NCBI RefSeq assembly: GCF_014648095.1
Contig: NZ_BMQL01000060.1
Span: forward strand, 1 to 26,664
DNA: 26,664 nucleotides
Direction: 5' to 3'
DNA from: Deinococcus ruber
Lineage (GTDB): Bacteria > Deinococcota > Deinococci > Deinococcales > Deinococcaceae
Shown: positions 9,101 through 16,586 of the stretch, in pieces
Layout of the letters: each line of letters starts with the position of its first letter
Position numbering within the stretch: the stretch's first letter is position 1
Notes under the pieces: generated by a model
Seen by the model: the letters and a program-made list of their open reading frames with translations, nothing else
Told to the model about the DNA's origin: nothing
Databases searched by the model: none
Position numbers and translations under genes: made by a program

Positions 9101-10572
9101 AGCAGACTATGAGCCGCTTTTTGCCCGCGCTGCTGGCCCGCCAGACGCTCGGAGCGGCGCAGCTTCCGGCCAGCGTGGTCAAAGATCTGCCCGCCATTAC
9201 CGAGGCGGGGCTGGCACGGCTGGCACTGTTTCAGCACGAAGACGGCGGCTGGAATTTCTGGCAGTGGGACGACAGCACGCTGGAAATGAGCGCCTACGTG
9301 ACACAGGGGCTGCTGCGGGCCAGGGCGCTGGGCGCGAAGGTCGACAACAGCATGCTCGACAGAGCGCTGAACTATCTGACAAACCGCACCGCCGACCCCA
9401 AAGAGCGGCAGGCAGACCGCGCCAGCGCCTACCGCGCTCTGGCGCAGGCGGGCCGGGTGAAGGCGGGGCAGCTGGCCGCGTTTGCCAAGCGCCGCGACCT
9501 GGAACCCTACGCGCTCGCTCAGACGGCGCTGGCGCTGCACGCTTCCGGCCAGACGCAGGCAGCCCGCGATCTGCTCGACCGCCTGAAGGCCCGGCGAACG
9601 GCGACCCAGAGCGGCGCACTCGTTCACTGGGAAACGCCGAAAGCGGGCGACTCGTACGGCTGGTGGTACGACTTCTGGGACGACAACAGCATTCAGGTGA
9701 CGGCGGCAGCGCTGGAAGCCCTCGCCACCCTCGACCCGGCCAGCCCGCTGATTCCCAACGTGTCTCAGTGGCTGCTGTCCAACCGGCGCGGCCCGCAGTG
9801 GCTGAGCACCCAGGACACCACCAGCGTCATCATCGCGGCGCTGGCCCTGAAGCCTGCACCCGCAGCCGCACCCCGCACCGTGACTGTCGCCCTCGACGGG
9901 AAGCAGGTCGGTAGCGTCAAGGTGGGCAGCAGCGCGGCGGGCCTGAACATCGGGACGGGCAACCTGAGCGCGGGCAGCCATACCCTGACGCTTCAGGGTG
10001 CGCCCGCTGGCCTGTTCTCGGCAGCTCAGATCAGCTACGCCCGCGAACCCGCCGCCCTGAACGCAGACGCGTCGCACGGCTTCCGACTCAGCCGCCGCTA
10101 CGAGCGTCTCGATCCGGTCTGGGACGCCGCCAACAAGCGCTACACCTATCGCCGCACGCCGCTGCTGAAAGCCGGGCAGATGATGGGCGTGACCACGGGC
10201 GACCTCGTGCTGGTCACACTCACGGTGCAGCCGATGAACCACAGCGCCCGCTACCTGCTGGTGTCCGATCCGGTTCCGGCGGGCATGAAGGCGCTGGACG
10301 AACGCAGCCTCGCCATCGCGGGCCTTCCCGACCCCGACGAGTCCGACTGGGAGGGCTGGAACTACTGGTACGCGGGGCGCGACCTGCTCGATGACCGCGT
10401 GGACCTGTACGCCGACTATCTGGAAGGCCAGCAGACCATGACCTATCTGCTGCGGGCGCAGACCCCCGGCACCTTCACGGCGCTGCCCACCCACGCCTTC
10501 CTGATGTACGACCCGGAAGTGCAGGGCTACAGCTCGGCGGCCACCCTGACGGTGCGTGACCGGGGCCAGTGA
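6118..10572 (+). CDS. Bacterial alpha-2-macroglobulin family protein with thioester
   Basis: This 1484-residue secreted protease-trap-like protein starts at GTG with AAGGAG 5 bp upstream. A signal peptide (TTLLAGLLLVGLAPAQT) is followed by macroglobulin domains; the MG2 hallmark YTDRPVYRPGQ is near residue 208. A flexible Ala/Asp/Gln-rich stretch near residues 735-770 (AAPMTEAAFAQS) lies before the A2M domain (DTILWIPKLLTD...FPDNLTTWVATAR, about 775-815) and may correspond to the bait region. The thioester site is intact, Cys993 to Gln996 in GYPYGCTEQTMSRF. It is followed by the helical toroid (GWNFWQWDDS, QDTTSVIIAALAL) and a C-terminal receptor-like domain. Known bacterial homologues guard the periplasm by covalently trapping attacking proteases. 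No lipobox is seen, so it may be soluble. The neighbours are DUF1175 and a metallopeptidase, as in yfaS-type loci; no pbpC is adjacent. Confidence 0.93.
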   Translation: MNQPRTWRRTTLLAGLLLVGLAPAQTQISMYGGMFRTGQAVEVEVSAPLGSVFTVARILDPAGMFEATKDPHSPQIPGSAGTRTVQTVRLTRSMGQRLRLGALPSGVYVVRSGGVGTVVLVTRLGMVVKRDQQQALTYTADQNTGQARAARVWALGGSSNVLSNADGLTTFEGEAGSGEVYLARYGNDWAISGANWNSYAAPLVRGYVYTDRPVYRPGQHVEFKAVLRKAGTLAPLAGRSVRVTVSSPFDDEVFRRTLTTNSFGSLSAGMDLPVGAKLGEYHFTVSPAGADGDGQADIGGTFQVEAYQKPEYAVTLVPSKTQAVQGEKVNVHISARYLFGGNVSGARVNYNVTRAPYYPPGFDSDSLPPDQQQDGQDYGSDLVIQDETRLNANGDLDLTLPLERDADGKPVSYRIEAEVEDESRRTVSAQTRVIAFPAALNVEASTDNYIYDVGSPIRVALDTRDLNQKGRAAPVTLDLIRQNWDYSGNNWKLTETRLSRTQVRTDAGGTLNATLRAPRGGGYLVRATVQDAQGRTSTNENFVWVLKPGEDWGWNYNDLTVQLDKKKYAPGDTATALIGNPKPGAAVLVTLEGDRLRKTVVLRGKGAVLTYKFPVTADMTPNIYVAAASLGDGKFYSHETRVKVPRIGAELSVTVTPKKARYAPGDTGTFSVDVKNAAGQGVPAEVAVGVVDQAIYLVQRDDAQPMLQVFDAPRDNAVGTDSSLSFYFEQGRVAKGVPQPAAPMTEAAFAQSKDARDSAAPSNQEPVTPRQDFKDTILWIPKLLTDAKGHADITVKFPDNLTTWVATARAQTQSARFGQTTASTLTTKDVIARLSLPPFLVRGDTVTLSGIVNNTLHTAVSGRAQMTLNGLSALSGAALTPAGAPLTLAADGRARTDVQVKAGTVGNAVVTFTARAASGQTTHNDALKLPLPVKARGYDVTQTAVGSGSTPLKFNVAADANPQTTTLNLSLTPSLLSAVGGALNYLVGYPYGCTEQTMSRFLPALLARQTLGAAQLPASVVKDLPAITEAGLARLALFQHEDGGWNFWQWDDSTLEMSAYVTQGLLRARALGAKVDNSMLDRALNYLTNRTADPKERQADRASAYRALAQAGRVKAGQLAAFAKRRDLEPYALAQTALALHASGQTQAARDLLDRLKARRTATQSGALVHWETPKAGDSYGWWYDFWDDNSIQVTAAALEALATLDPASPLIPNVSQWLLSNRRGPQWLSTQDTTSVIIAALALKPAPAAAPRTVTVALDGKQVGSVKVGSSAAGLNIGTGNLSAGSHTLTLQGAPAGLFSAAQISYAREPAALNADASHGFRLSRRYERLDPVWDAANKRYTYRRTPLLKAGQMMGVTTGDLVLVTLTVQPMNHSARYLLVSDPVPAGMKALDERSLAIAGLPDPDESDWEGWNYWYAGRDLLDDRVDLYADYLEGQQTMTYLLRAQTPGTFTALPTHAFLMYDPEVQGYSSAATLTVRDRGQ

Positions 10573-11165
10573 GGAACTGGACGGCGCTCGCACTGCTACT
10601 GACCACGGCGGGTATTGCTGCGGGTGCGGGGGTTCGGCACGGCGGCCTGAGCGTCGAGTACACCGACGCCCGTGACCGCGCTCAGCTCGGCGTGGTCTTC
10701 CGGGCCTGGGACGGGGCGGCCCGCGACCTGCGAGCGATTGGCCTGGATGTGCCTGCCACCGTCAGAATCGAGGCAGCGGGCGGCGCGGCAGATTTGGCCG
10801 CCCGCACCGGAGCACCGGCAGGCATCGCGGCCATCACGCAGGGAAACGTGATCCATACGCAGCGGCTGTCGGCTCTGGCAGCGCGGGGACTGCTGCCCTT
10901 CACCGTCCGGCACGAGGCGTTTCATACCGCCCAGCCAGCCGCCTTACCCCGCTGGCTGGCCGAGGGACTGGCCCGCACCTTCAGCGGTGAGGCCGCGAGC
11001 GATCCGCCCGGAGCCACCGGCCTGGAAAACCTGCCAGACGCCGCGCTCAATGCCCAGCTTCTTCAGCGCAGTGCGCCCCGCCTGAACGCGGCTTACCACG
11101 AGGCCACGCGCCGCGCTGGGCTGCTGCTTCGCAGGCGCGGGTGGCGGGCCGTTCTGGGGCTGTAA
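10569..11165 (+). CDS. Peptidase MA-like zinc metallohydrolase, secreted
   Basis: This 198-residue protein starts at GTG overlapping the macroglobulin stop (GTGA), so the two are translationally coupled. A signal peptide (MRNWTALALLLTTAGIAAGAG) is present. The gluzincin signature is His115-Glu116-x-x-His119 (RHEAFHTA) with the third ligand Glu132 in PRWLAEGLA. This fits the peptidase MA group. It probably acts outside the cytoplasm with the macroglobulin, either as a processing enzyme or as its cargo/partner (inference). At about 200 residues it is compact for the group but retains the complete motif. Confidence 0.82.
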   Translation: MRNWTALALLLTTAGIAAGAGVRHGGLSVEYTDARDRAQLGVVFRAWDGAARDLRAIGLDVPATVRIEAAGGAADLAARTGAPAGIAAITQGNVIHTQRLSALAARGLLPFTVRHEAFHTAQPAALPRWLAEGLARTFSGEAASDPPGATGLENLPDAALNAQLLQRSAPRLNAAYHEATRRAGLLLRRRGWRAVLGL

Positions 11166-11199
11166 AGGTCGAGGGGGACAGACGACAGCACAGAACAGG

Positions 11200-11236
11200 A
11201 ACAGGGCCGGACGCAGCCAAAGCGTCCGGCCCTGTT
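11200..11236 (+). terminator. Bidirectional terminator hairpin
   Basis: Perfect 15-bp stem (11200-11214 with 11222-11236) and a 7-nt loop. It lies between convergent genes ending at 11165 (plus) and 11265 (minus). The T-tract on the plus side is weak (CTGTACGGCTATTTT). Confidence 0.75.
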
Positions 11237-11264
11237 CTGTACGGCTATTTTCTACTGCTCGCGT

Positions 11265-11720
11265 TCAGCGGGCGCGGTACACGTCCACGCCGTATTCGCA
11301 GCCGTTCTGGCTGGCACATCCGCTCATGATGACCTTCAGTTTGAAGTCGCCGGTTCGTTTGGGGGTCACATCTACAATCGGAATGTCGTCGTCGGCATCG
11401 TCGCGGTCTATCAGGTTCCCATTGTCGTCGCGCAGCTCCAGATCGAGATTGTCGCAGTCGTTGTCGCAGGCTCCCACGATCTTGTAGGTGCGGCCCGCCA
11501 CCAGCGTGTATGTCACGGTGATGTAGTGATCTTCGTGCACCACGTCCATGTCGCGCAGGTCGGGAATCTGAGTCCAGCCGCCGCCCTTGTTGTACCAGTA
11601 GTCGTAGCGGTCTTGCAGGTTGCTGCGTACCTGATCTTCATATTTATCGGCAAAACCGGACGACAGTGAGAACACGGCAATGAGGGCAAGGGCAGAGCGG
11701 ATGACTTTGGGTTGACGCAT
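11265..11720 (-). CDS. Secreted Asp-rich protein, pre-peptidase C-terminal-like
   Basis: The 151-residue protein starts at ATG 11718-11720 behind a strong AGGAGG site 9 bp upstream. A signal peptide (MRQPKVIRSALALIAVFSLS) is followed by an aromatic segment (QDRYDYWYNKGGGW) and a beta-rich domain with paired cysteines (GACDNDCDNLDLELRDD and SGCASQNGCEY). The acidic run RDDADDDIPIVD and the pattern ending TGDFKLKVIMSGC resemble pre-peptidase C-terminal (PPC) domains, which often bind calcium. No catalytic motif is seen. Its function is unknown; an extracytoplasmic binding or structural role is possible. It is a single gene facing the macroglobulin operon. Confidence 0.75.
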   Translation of the reverse strand: MRQPKVIRSALALIAVFSLSSGFADKYEDQVRSNLQDRYDYWYNKGGGWTQIPDLRDMDVVHEDHYITVTYTLVAGRTYKIVGACDNDCDNLDLELRDDNGNLIDRDDADDDIPIVDVTPKRTGDFKLKVIMSGCASQNGCEYGVDVYRAR

Positions 11721-11910
11721 GTGAGCCTTCCTCCTGGAAGTTGTCGAGAGATGACCGACAAAGACAGCGGGCCGTGCTTGCGCGAAAAGGGTATGACAGA
11801 GAAAGAAACGTCGGCAATGGGTTGCCGGAGCCGCCGATTGATGCTGCCGACCCTGAAACAAGTGTAGAAAGCGGGCGTGACACTCGGCGTGACACTTTGA
11901 AACCTGGGCT

Positions 11911-13020
11911 TCAGGGCAGGCCCAGCGCCTTCTTCAGATCGGCGGGCAGCTTGCCGTTCTCGGTCAGGCCAAAGCCGAAGGGGCTGCTCCAGCTCCATGC
12001 AGCCCAGGCAAAGTGCCGGGCTTCCGCCGCTGTCCGCACGTCATGAAACCAGCGCATCCGGTCGGGGCGCGGCGCACTCTGACGCACCGCGAACGATCCC
12101 AACAGCACCCGCGCCGAGTTGCGGGCAGCCCAGTTCGACACCGCCGTCATCTGCGCCTGAATGTTGCGCTGATCGAAAGTATCGCTGCTGATCGACAGAA
12201 ATTCCTTCTGAACCTGTGTACGGGTCGGTGCGTCGGGAATGGCTTTCAGGATTCCACTGAGAATGCCCGGCAGACTGGCTTTCGCCAGCGGATACGGCAC
12301 GTTCCTGAAGTGCGCCCACAGCTCGTTGGCGGGGTTGCCCTGCTGGGTGAAGGTCAGCGGATCGAGAAACTGAAACCCGTAGATCAGGTTTGGATCGACC
12401 GGCGGCACAAGCTGCGTCAGGCTGTAGGAATCTGAGAAACACGCCCCGGTCAGTACCAGCGTCAGGTTCGGAGCGCTGCGGCGGGCGGCAGCCACGAACT
12501 GGGTTTCACGCTGCATCCAGGTGGTTGGCGTCAGGCTGCAGTCGCCCGGCTCATCCAGGGGTTCCAGGCCCACCCAACGCGGATCATACGCATTCAGCAG
12601 CCCGCCCAGGCGTTCGAGCAGCACCAGATAGGTGTCGAGCGCCCGGCCCCCGCCCACCACCTCGGCCTTCTGCGGGCTTTCGTCGTACAGCGTGACCAGC
12701 ACGCGCAGATTGCTCTGACGGGCCGCTTTCAGCACGCGCCCCAGCGTGGCTGCCGGTTCCGGGTCGCTGGGCCGGGCCGAGGTAAAAGCATTCGGATTGA
12801 CCAGCAGCCGCACGAAATCAAAGCCAGCGGCGCGGATGGCAGGCAGCGCCTTGAGGTTGCCTGGGTCCAGCGGCTCGAACTGCGGCGCGTCGAGCCAGCC
12901 CTCCAGATCGACGCCGCGTGTCAGGGGCAGGGTGGGGGCGGCCAGCGTGGACGACAAAGCCCAGCACACCGCCAGAGCCAGCCCCGCCCGCCAGCCGGAG
13001 TGCCGCCACTGCCGCTTCAC
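11911..13020 (-). CDS. GH5-like secreted protein with altered active site
   Basis: The 369-residue product from GTG 13018-13020 (GCAGGA upstream) has a signal peptide (GWRAGLALAVCWALSSTLAA). It carries the TIM-barrel landmarks of GH5-type enzymes: GVDLEGWLD, IRAAGFDFVRLLVNP, the acid/base region GLEPLDEPG with Glu157, and the C-terminal AAEARHFAWAAWSWSSPFGF. Two invariant positions differ. The Asn before the acid/base Glu is Asp156, and the nucleophile motif (usually GEFG) reads LGSFAV with Ser309. It may therefore be a sugar-binding pseudoenzyme or use an unusual mechanism. The longer frame upstream overlaps the response regulator and lacks family support. It lies 40 bp behind the response regulator, so co-transcription with the two-component genes is likely. 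Confidence 0.72.
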   Translation of the reverse strand: MKRQWRHSGWRAGLALAVCWALSSTLAAPTLPLTRGVDLEGWLDAPQFEPLDPGNLKALPAIRAAGFDFVRLLVNPNAFTSARPSDPEPAATLGRVLKAARQSNLRVLVTLYDESPQKAEVVGGGRALDTYLVLLERLGGLLNAYDPRWVGLEPLDEPGDCSLTPTTWMQRETQFVAAARRSAPNLTLVLTGACFSDSYSLTQLVPPVDPNLIYGFQFLDPLTFTQQGNPANELWAHFRNVPYPLAKASLPGILSGILKAIPDAPTRTQVQKEFLSISSDTFDQRNIQAQMTAVSNWAARNSARVLLGSFAVRQSAPRPDRMRWFHDVRTAAEARHFAWAAWSWSSPFGFGLTENGKLPADLKKALGLP

Positions 13021-13060
13021 CGGGTAGTCCTGCGCTTCAGGCGATGATGCGAACCACCTC

Positions 13061-13717
13061 TCACAGCCCGGCCTCCTTCGCCCGCTGGGTCGCCTCGGCG
13101 CGGCTGCTGACCTGCAATTTGGAAAAAATGCTGGTGATATGGTTGCGAACCGTCTTTTCCGACAGTTCCAGGCGGCGGGCAATCCGGGGATTGGTCTCGC
13201 CCTGCGCGATATGAGACAGAATTTCGCGCTCGCGCTCGGTCAGTTCGGGCAGCAACGTGGGCGGCAGCCGTGTGGGGCGCGAAAAATAGTTCATCAGGCG
13301 GCGGGCGATACTGGGCGCGAACAACGCCTCGCCCTGCGCCACCGCCTCGATGCCGCGCAGCAGCTCTTCGGGGGCCGCTCCCTTCAGCAGATACCCGCGT
13401 GCGCCCGCCTGCATCGCCGCAAACACGTTGTCGTCGTCGTCGAACATGCTGACCACCAGAATCCCCAGCCCCGGCTTCAGGGCCAGCAGCCGCTTCGTGG
13501 CTTCCAGGCCGCTCAGAATCGGCATCTGAATATCCATGATGACGACCTGAACGTCGTGCAGAATCGCCAGATCGAGCGCTTCCTGCCCGTTCTCGGCCTC
13601 CGCGATCACGTGGAGGCCGCCCGTCACCGAGATCAGCGCTTTCAGCCCTTCACGGAACAGACGGTGGTCGTCGGCGATCAGCAGGCGGATGTCTGGCGCG
13701 GCGGATGGTGGGGTCAT
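13061..13717 (-). CDS. NarL/FixJ-family response regulator
   Basis: The 218-residue protein has an N-terminal receiver domain (residues 8-125) with acidic pocket ADDH, phospho-acceptor Asp62 in VVIMDIQMP and the conserved Lys in YLLKGA. A LuxR-type helix-turn-helix follows at about 158-205 (LTEREREILSHIAQG, then LSEKTVRNHITSIFSKL). It should be phosphorylated by the histidine kinase encoded 5 bp upstream and bind DNA as a dimer. The composite motif at 15680-15721 and 22546-22588 is a candidate target (inference). Confidence 0.95.
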   Translation of the reverse strand: MTPPSAAPDIRLLIADDHRLFREGLKALISVTGGLHVIAEAENGQEALDLAILHDVQVVIMDIQMPILSGLEATKRLLALKPGLGILVVSMFDDDDNVFAAMQAGARGYLLKGAAPEELLRGIEAVAQGEALFAPSIARRLMNYFSRPTRLPPTLLPELTEREREILSHIAQGETNPRIARRLELSEKTVRNHITSIFSKLQVSSRAEATQRAKEAGL

Positions 13718-13722
13718 CAGAG

Positions 13723-15633
13723 TTAGCCTTTTTGGACGTTCGGAGTGCTCCTGGCGGCTTGCAGCGGCAGTCGGGCGCGTACCAGCGTACCTCCGCCCAC
13801 TTCCGAGGATAGCTCAAGCGTACCCGACAGCGCCCCGGCACGTTCTCTCATCGAGCGAGAACCGACGCCGGGTTCACGCACGTCCGGAAGCCCCACGCCG
13901 TTATCCTGCACGCTCAGCAGCAGCGTGTCGCCGCCCTGTTCCTGACGCACGGTTTCGAGTCTGACGATCACCTCAGAGGCGCGGGCATGTTTCATGATGT
14001 TGGTCAGCGCCTCCTGAGCGATGCGGTAGACCGCCACTTCCAGCGCCGCCCCCAGCGCAGGCAGCGACTCTCCCAGTTCCAGCCGCGCCGTCAGTCCGGC
14101 CTGCCGTACGCCGCCCAGCAGGTCTTCGAGCGCTCCGGCCAGACCCAGATCGTCGAGCTTGGGTGGCCGCAGATCGTGAACCAGCCGCCGCACCTCGTTC
14201 ACGCTCTCCTGCACCTCGGCTTTGAGCGTGTCGAGGTGGGCCGCAGCCGCCTCCGGTGAGCGCCCCAGCAGGATACGGGCCACCTCCAGCTTCAGGCCAA
14301 GGCCCGCCAGCGACGGCCCCAGCCCGTCGTGCAGATCGCGGCGCAGTCGGCGGCGTTCCTCTTCTCCCGCCCGCAGTAACTCCTGCTGAGACGTCTGCAA
14401 TTGGTCTGCGAGCTGGAGCGCGTGGGCAGCGCTGGCAAGCTGCCGGGCCACCCCTTCGAGCAGCGCCAGTTCGGAGCGGGTGAACGCTTCGCGGGGGCTG
14501 CGGCGGGCCACCTCCAGCGATCCCAGGCGCTCACCCTGCGCGATCAGGGCGAGTGTCTCGGTCTGTGCCCCAGCGGGCAGAGTGCCATAAGAAAGCGCTG
14601 CGCCATAAGACAGTGTTTCAGTATCCGAGAAACGCAGCGTCAGGGCGGGCAGCCTCAGCGTCTGCGCCACTTCCCGCAGTGCGTCTTGCAGCCCGGCTTC
14701 CAGCGAGGTGCGCCCCAGCGGGCCTTCGAGCTGCACCGACAGCCGCTGCATCACGGCGTAGGGGTCGTCGCGCTCGCCGTACAGCAGGCGGCGCACGCTG
14801 CGCGACAGGGCCGTTCGGGCCGGATCGATCCCAGCAGCCACCAGCGCGGCGGCCAGAATTGAGGGCCAGAAGCTGTTCTGCGTGTGCAGCAGCGCTCCCA
14901 GCCCGCCCACCACCAGCGTGAACACCAGCGCCGTGCCCAGGCTGAGGCCAAAGAACACCAGACCGCGCATGACGCTGCCGCGCAGTGCTCCGGGCGAGCC
15001 TTCCAGCACCACCAGGGCGCTGCACAGCACCAGCACCACCATCCCCAGATCGCGCAGCGAGGGGCGGATCAGTTCGTTCCAGAGCAGCGGGGTGTTGGCC
15101 GGGTCGGGCGCGGCGGCCCCCAGATTCCACACCAGCGAGCAGATCAGCGCCGCCGCGTAGCCCCACAGCAGCAGCGGAGACAGGGGCGGGGAAGACGTGT
15201 GGCGTCGCTGCCAGCCGAGCAGCAGCGCTGTACCCAGCACCAGCAGCGGCACACAGACGATGAATGGCCCTGCTGCCCCGCCGGGCGGCGTCCACAGCTG
15301 GCTGTCCAGCACGCCCAGGCCCAGCACCGCCAGCACCACCCACCAGCGGCGCTCGTATGCACGCCACAGCAGCGCCGCGCCGAGTGCGCCCAGCAGCGGC
15401 TGCGCTCCGTCCAGCCACAGCCGCGCCCGTGTAAAGGCGGCAGGCCAGCGGGTGTCGTCCACGTTCCGCACGTTCCAGACCAGATCGAGCCAGTGGGCAT
15501 GCAGCGAGGTATTCACCACTACTACCCCGGCGAGCAGCAGCAGCGCGGGCACGCCCCAGGCATCCAACCAGACGACCAGCGCAGACCGGGTACTCAGGGC
15601 TTTCAGCGAACCGTGCGCGGCGTCTCCTTGCAT
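13723..15633 (-). CDS. Membrane sensor histidine kinase (NarX/DesK-like, HisKA_3)
   Basis: The 636-residue protein has about six to eight N-terminal hydrophobic segments (WGVPALLLLAGVVVVN through FGLSLGTALVFTLVVGG). A GAF-like region follows (about residues 270-400). The HisKA_3 dimerisation domain has phospho-acceptor His435 in RRDLHDGLGPS, and the HATPase domain has ALTNIMKHARAS and DNGVGLPD. The ATG at 15631-15633 is the only Met just before the membrane region, but its purine-rich GAGAGG directly abuts the start, so the start is uncertain. A large upstream open extension has no homology-like character. The signal sensed is unknown; the context suggests an envelope or carbohydrate cue. Confidence 0.92.
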   Translation of the reverse strand: MQGDAAHGSLKALSTRSALVVWLDAWGVPALLLLAGVVVVNTSLHAHWLDLVWNVRNVDDTRWPAAFTRARLWLDGAQPLLGALGAALLWRAYERRWWVVLAVLGLGVLDSQLWTPPGGAAGPFIVCVPLLVLGTALLLGWQRRHTSSPPLSPLLLWGYAAALICSLVWNLGAAAPDPANTPLLWNELIRPSLRDLGMVVLVLCSALVVLEGSPGALRGSVMRGLVFFGLSLGTALVFTLVVGGLGALLHTQNSFWPSILAAALVAAGIDPARTALSRSVRRLLYGERDDPYAVMQRLSVQLEGPLGRTSLEAGLQDALREVAQTLRLPALTLRFSDTETLSYGAALSYGTLPAGAQTETLALIAQGERLGSLEVARRSPREAFTRSELALLEGVARQLASAAHALQLADQLQTSQQELLRAGEEERRRLRRDLHDGLGPSLAGLGLKLEVARILLGRSPEAAAAHLDTLKAEVQESVNEVRRLVHDLRPPKLDDLGLAGALEDLLGGVRQAGLTARLELGESLPALGAALEVAVYRIAQEALTNIMKHARASEVIVRLETVRQEQGGDTLLLSVQDNGVGLPDVREPGVGSRSMRERAGALSGTLELSSEVGGGTLVRARLPLQAARSTPNVQKG

Positions 15634-15679
15634 CCTCTCAGTATTGCCCCCGGCAGTCCTGGGAACCAGGGAGCAGCGC

Positions 15680-15721
15680 TGTCCTACGCTCTGGGACACG
15701 CGGGCCTCAAGACAACAGGAC
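15680..15721 (+). promoter_or_regulatory. Composite motif copy 1 (TGTCC-N9-GGACA + 16-bp block)
   Basis: A 19-bp dyad (15680-15698) is followed 7 bp later by CTCAAGACAACAGGAC (15706-15721). The same composite occurs at 22546-22588. This copy lies in the divergent region between the histidine kinase (start 15633) and the trefoil protein gene (start 15920), 47 bp from the kinase ATG. It may be an operator of the local two-component system or of another dimeric regulator. Confidence 0.5.
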
Positions 15722-15919
15722 AGCCGCCCCCCCACTCTATGAACACAGCAGACGCAGGCAACACGGCACAGGGCATCCGGCCCCGCCAGAGCCAGCCACG
15801 CCGAGGACAGACAGAGGAGGTGCAGCATTCGCAGATCCGTTCCAGCAGCCGACCCGTCCGTTTCCACCCACCTACTTCCTTCCCACACGCCTTTTTCCCA
15901 CACTTCAAGGAGTTCAGCC

Positions 15920-16426
15920 ATGCGTACCGTTTCCTTCCTGACCGCTGCCGCCGCCATCAGCCTGACCGCCCTCGCCTGTGCCAGCACCGCCGCTGCCCAG
16001 ACCTATTACCGCCTTCAGCTCAAGATCAACGGGCAGTATCTCGACGCCGACCACTGCACCACCACCCTCGCCCTGAACCCAGGCTCCACCTACGCCGACG
16101 GAGCGTGTCAGCTGTGGAGCTTCACTCCGGCAGGCGGCGGCTATTACAAGATTCAGCTCAAGGCCAACGGACAGTATCTCGACGCCACTTACTGCGCCAG
16201 TCCGGTAAGCCTGAATCCGGGTTCGACCTTCGCGGGGGGCGCGTGCGAGATGTGGAAACTGGTGTCGGCGGGCGGCGGCTACTACCGTCTTCAGCTCAAG
16301 TACAACGGCCAGTATCTCGACGCGGCGTACTGCTCCTCGCCGATCAGCCTGAATCCCGGCTCGACGTATGCGGGCGGCGCGTGCCAGCTGTGGAAGCTGG
16401 TGCCCGCCTCGGTGCCCTTCGACTGA
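15920..16426 (+). CDS. Secreted ricin-type beta-trefoil-like protein, three repeats
   Basis: The 168-residue protein starts at ATG with AAGGAG upstream. After a signal peptide (MRTVSFLTAAAAISLTALAC) it consists of three tandem 46-residue repeats beginning YYRLQLKINGQYLDA and containing CQLW or CEMW. The triplication and the QLW pattern fit a beta-trefoil lectin-like domain, with one hydrophobic Q-x-W-like motif per lobe. Each lobe has two cysteines, possibly disulphide-linked. It probably binds extracellular or cell-surface glycan; no enzyme motif is present. The GH18 gene follows on the same strand. The family assignment rests on repeat pattern alone. Confidence 0.75.
   Translation: MRTVSFLTAAAAISLTALACASTAAAQTYYRLQLKINGQYLDADHCTTTLALNPGSTYADGACQLWSFTPAGGGYYKIQLKANGQYLDATYCASPVSLNPGSTFAGGACEMWKLVSAGGGYYRLQLKYNGQYLDAAYCSSPISLNPGSTYAGGACQLWKLVPASVPFD
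16004..16417 (+). repeat. Three tandem 138-bp coding repeats
   Basis: Units lie at 16004-16141, 16142-16279 and 16280-16417. Each encodes 46 residues with the shared core NGQYLDA...LNPGSTxAxGACxxW. Units 2 and 3 resemble each other more than either resembles unit 1. Confidence 0.85.
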
Positions 16427-16493
16427 CAGAGCGGGCGGCTGAAGAACGCAAACCACCCAAAAAACGTCCATACTGAAACTGCCCGGTTCCCTC

Positions 16494-16535
16494 GGCCGGA
16501 ACATTCCCCGCATCCCCGCAGGGAGTGTTCCGGCC
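16494..16535 (+). other. Hairpin in front of GH18 gene
   Basis: A 15-bp stem with one G-T type mismatch (16494-16508 with 16521-16535) and a 12-nt loop. There is no T-tract, so it is either a weak terminator for the trefoil gene or a 5' leader structure of the GH18 mRNA. Confidence 0.5.
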
Positions 16536-16586
16536 CACGCGCCTGAAGTTCAACTGCCCGACCCTTTCTCTGCCAGAAGGAGAGCC

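Noticed and set aside
7746..9914. 722-residue plus-strand frame inside the macroglobulin gene
   Set aside because: Arg/Gly-rich out-of-frame reading with no domain; it lies inside a well-supported gene.
7213..10593. 1126-residue open frame on the minus strand opposite the macroglobulin gene
   Set aside because: It mirrors the GC-rich codon bias of the plus-strand gene and has Arg/His/Val-rich composition with no recognisable domain.
13021..13182. Longer N-terminus for the GH5-like protein
   Set aside because: It overlaps the response regulator coding region and puts 54 basic residues before an evident signal peptide; the GTG at 13020 fits better.
15680..15721. Radiation/desiccation response motif known from Deinococcus
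   Set aside because: The half-sites and spacing do not match the palindrome I know for that motif, so no such name was given.
15634..15987. 118-residue N-terminal extension of the histidine kinase
   Set aside because: Low-complexity Cys/Arg-rich sequence crossing the divergent promoter region and overlapping the trefoil gene start.
14884..16476. 530-residue plus-strand frame across the histidine kinase and trefoil gene
   Set aside because: Gln/Arg/His-rich shadow translation; the minus-strand kinase and the plus-strand trefoil gene in another frame have clear motifs and ribosome binding sites.
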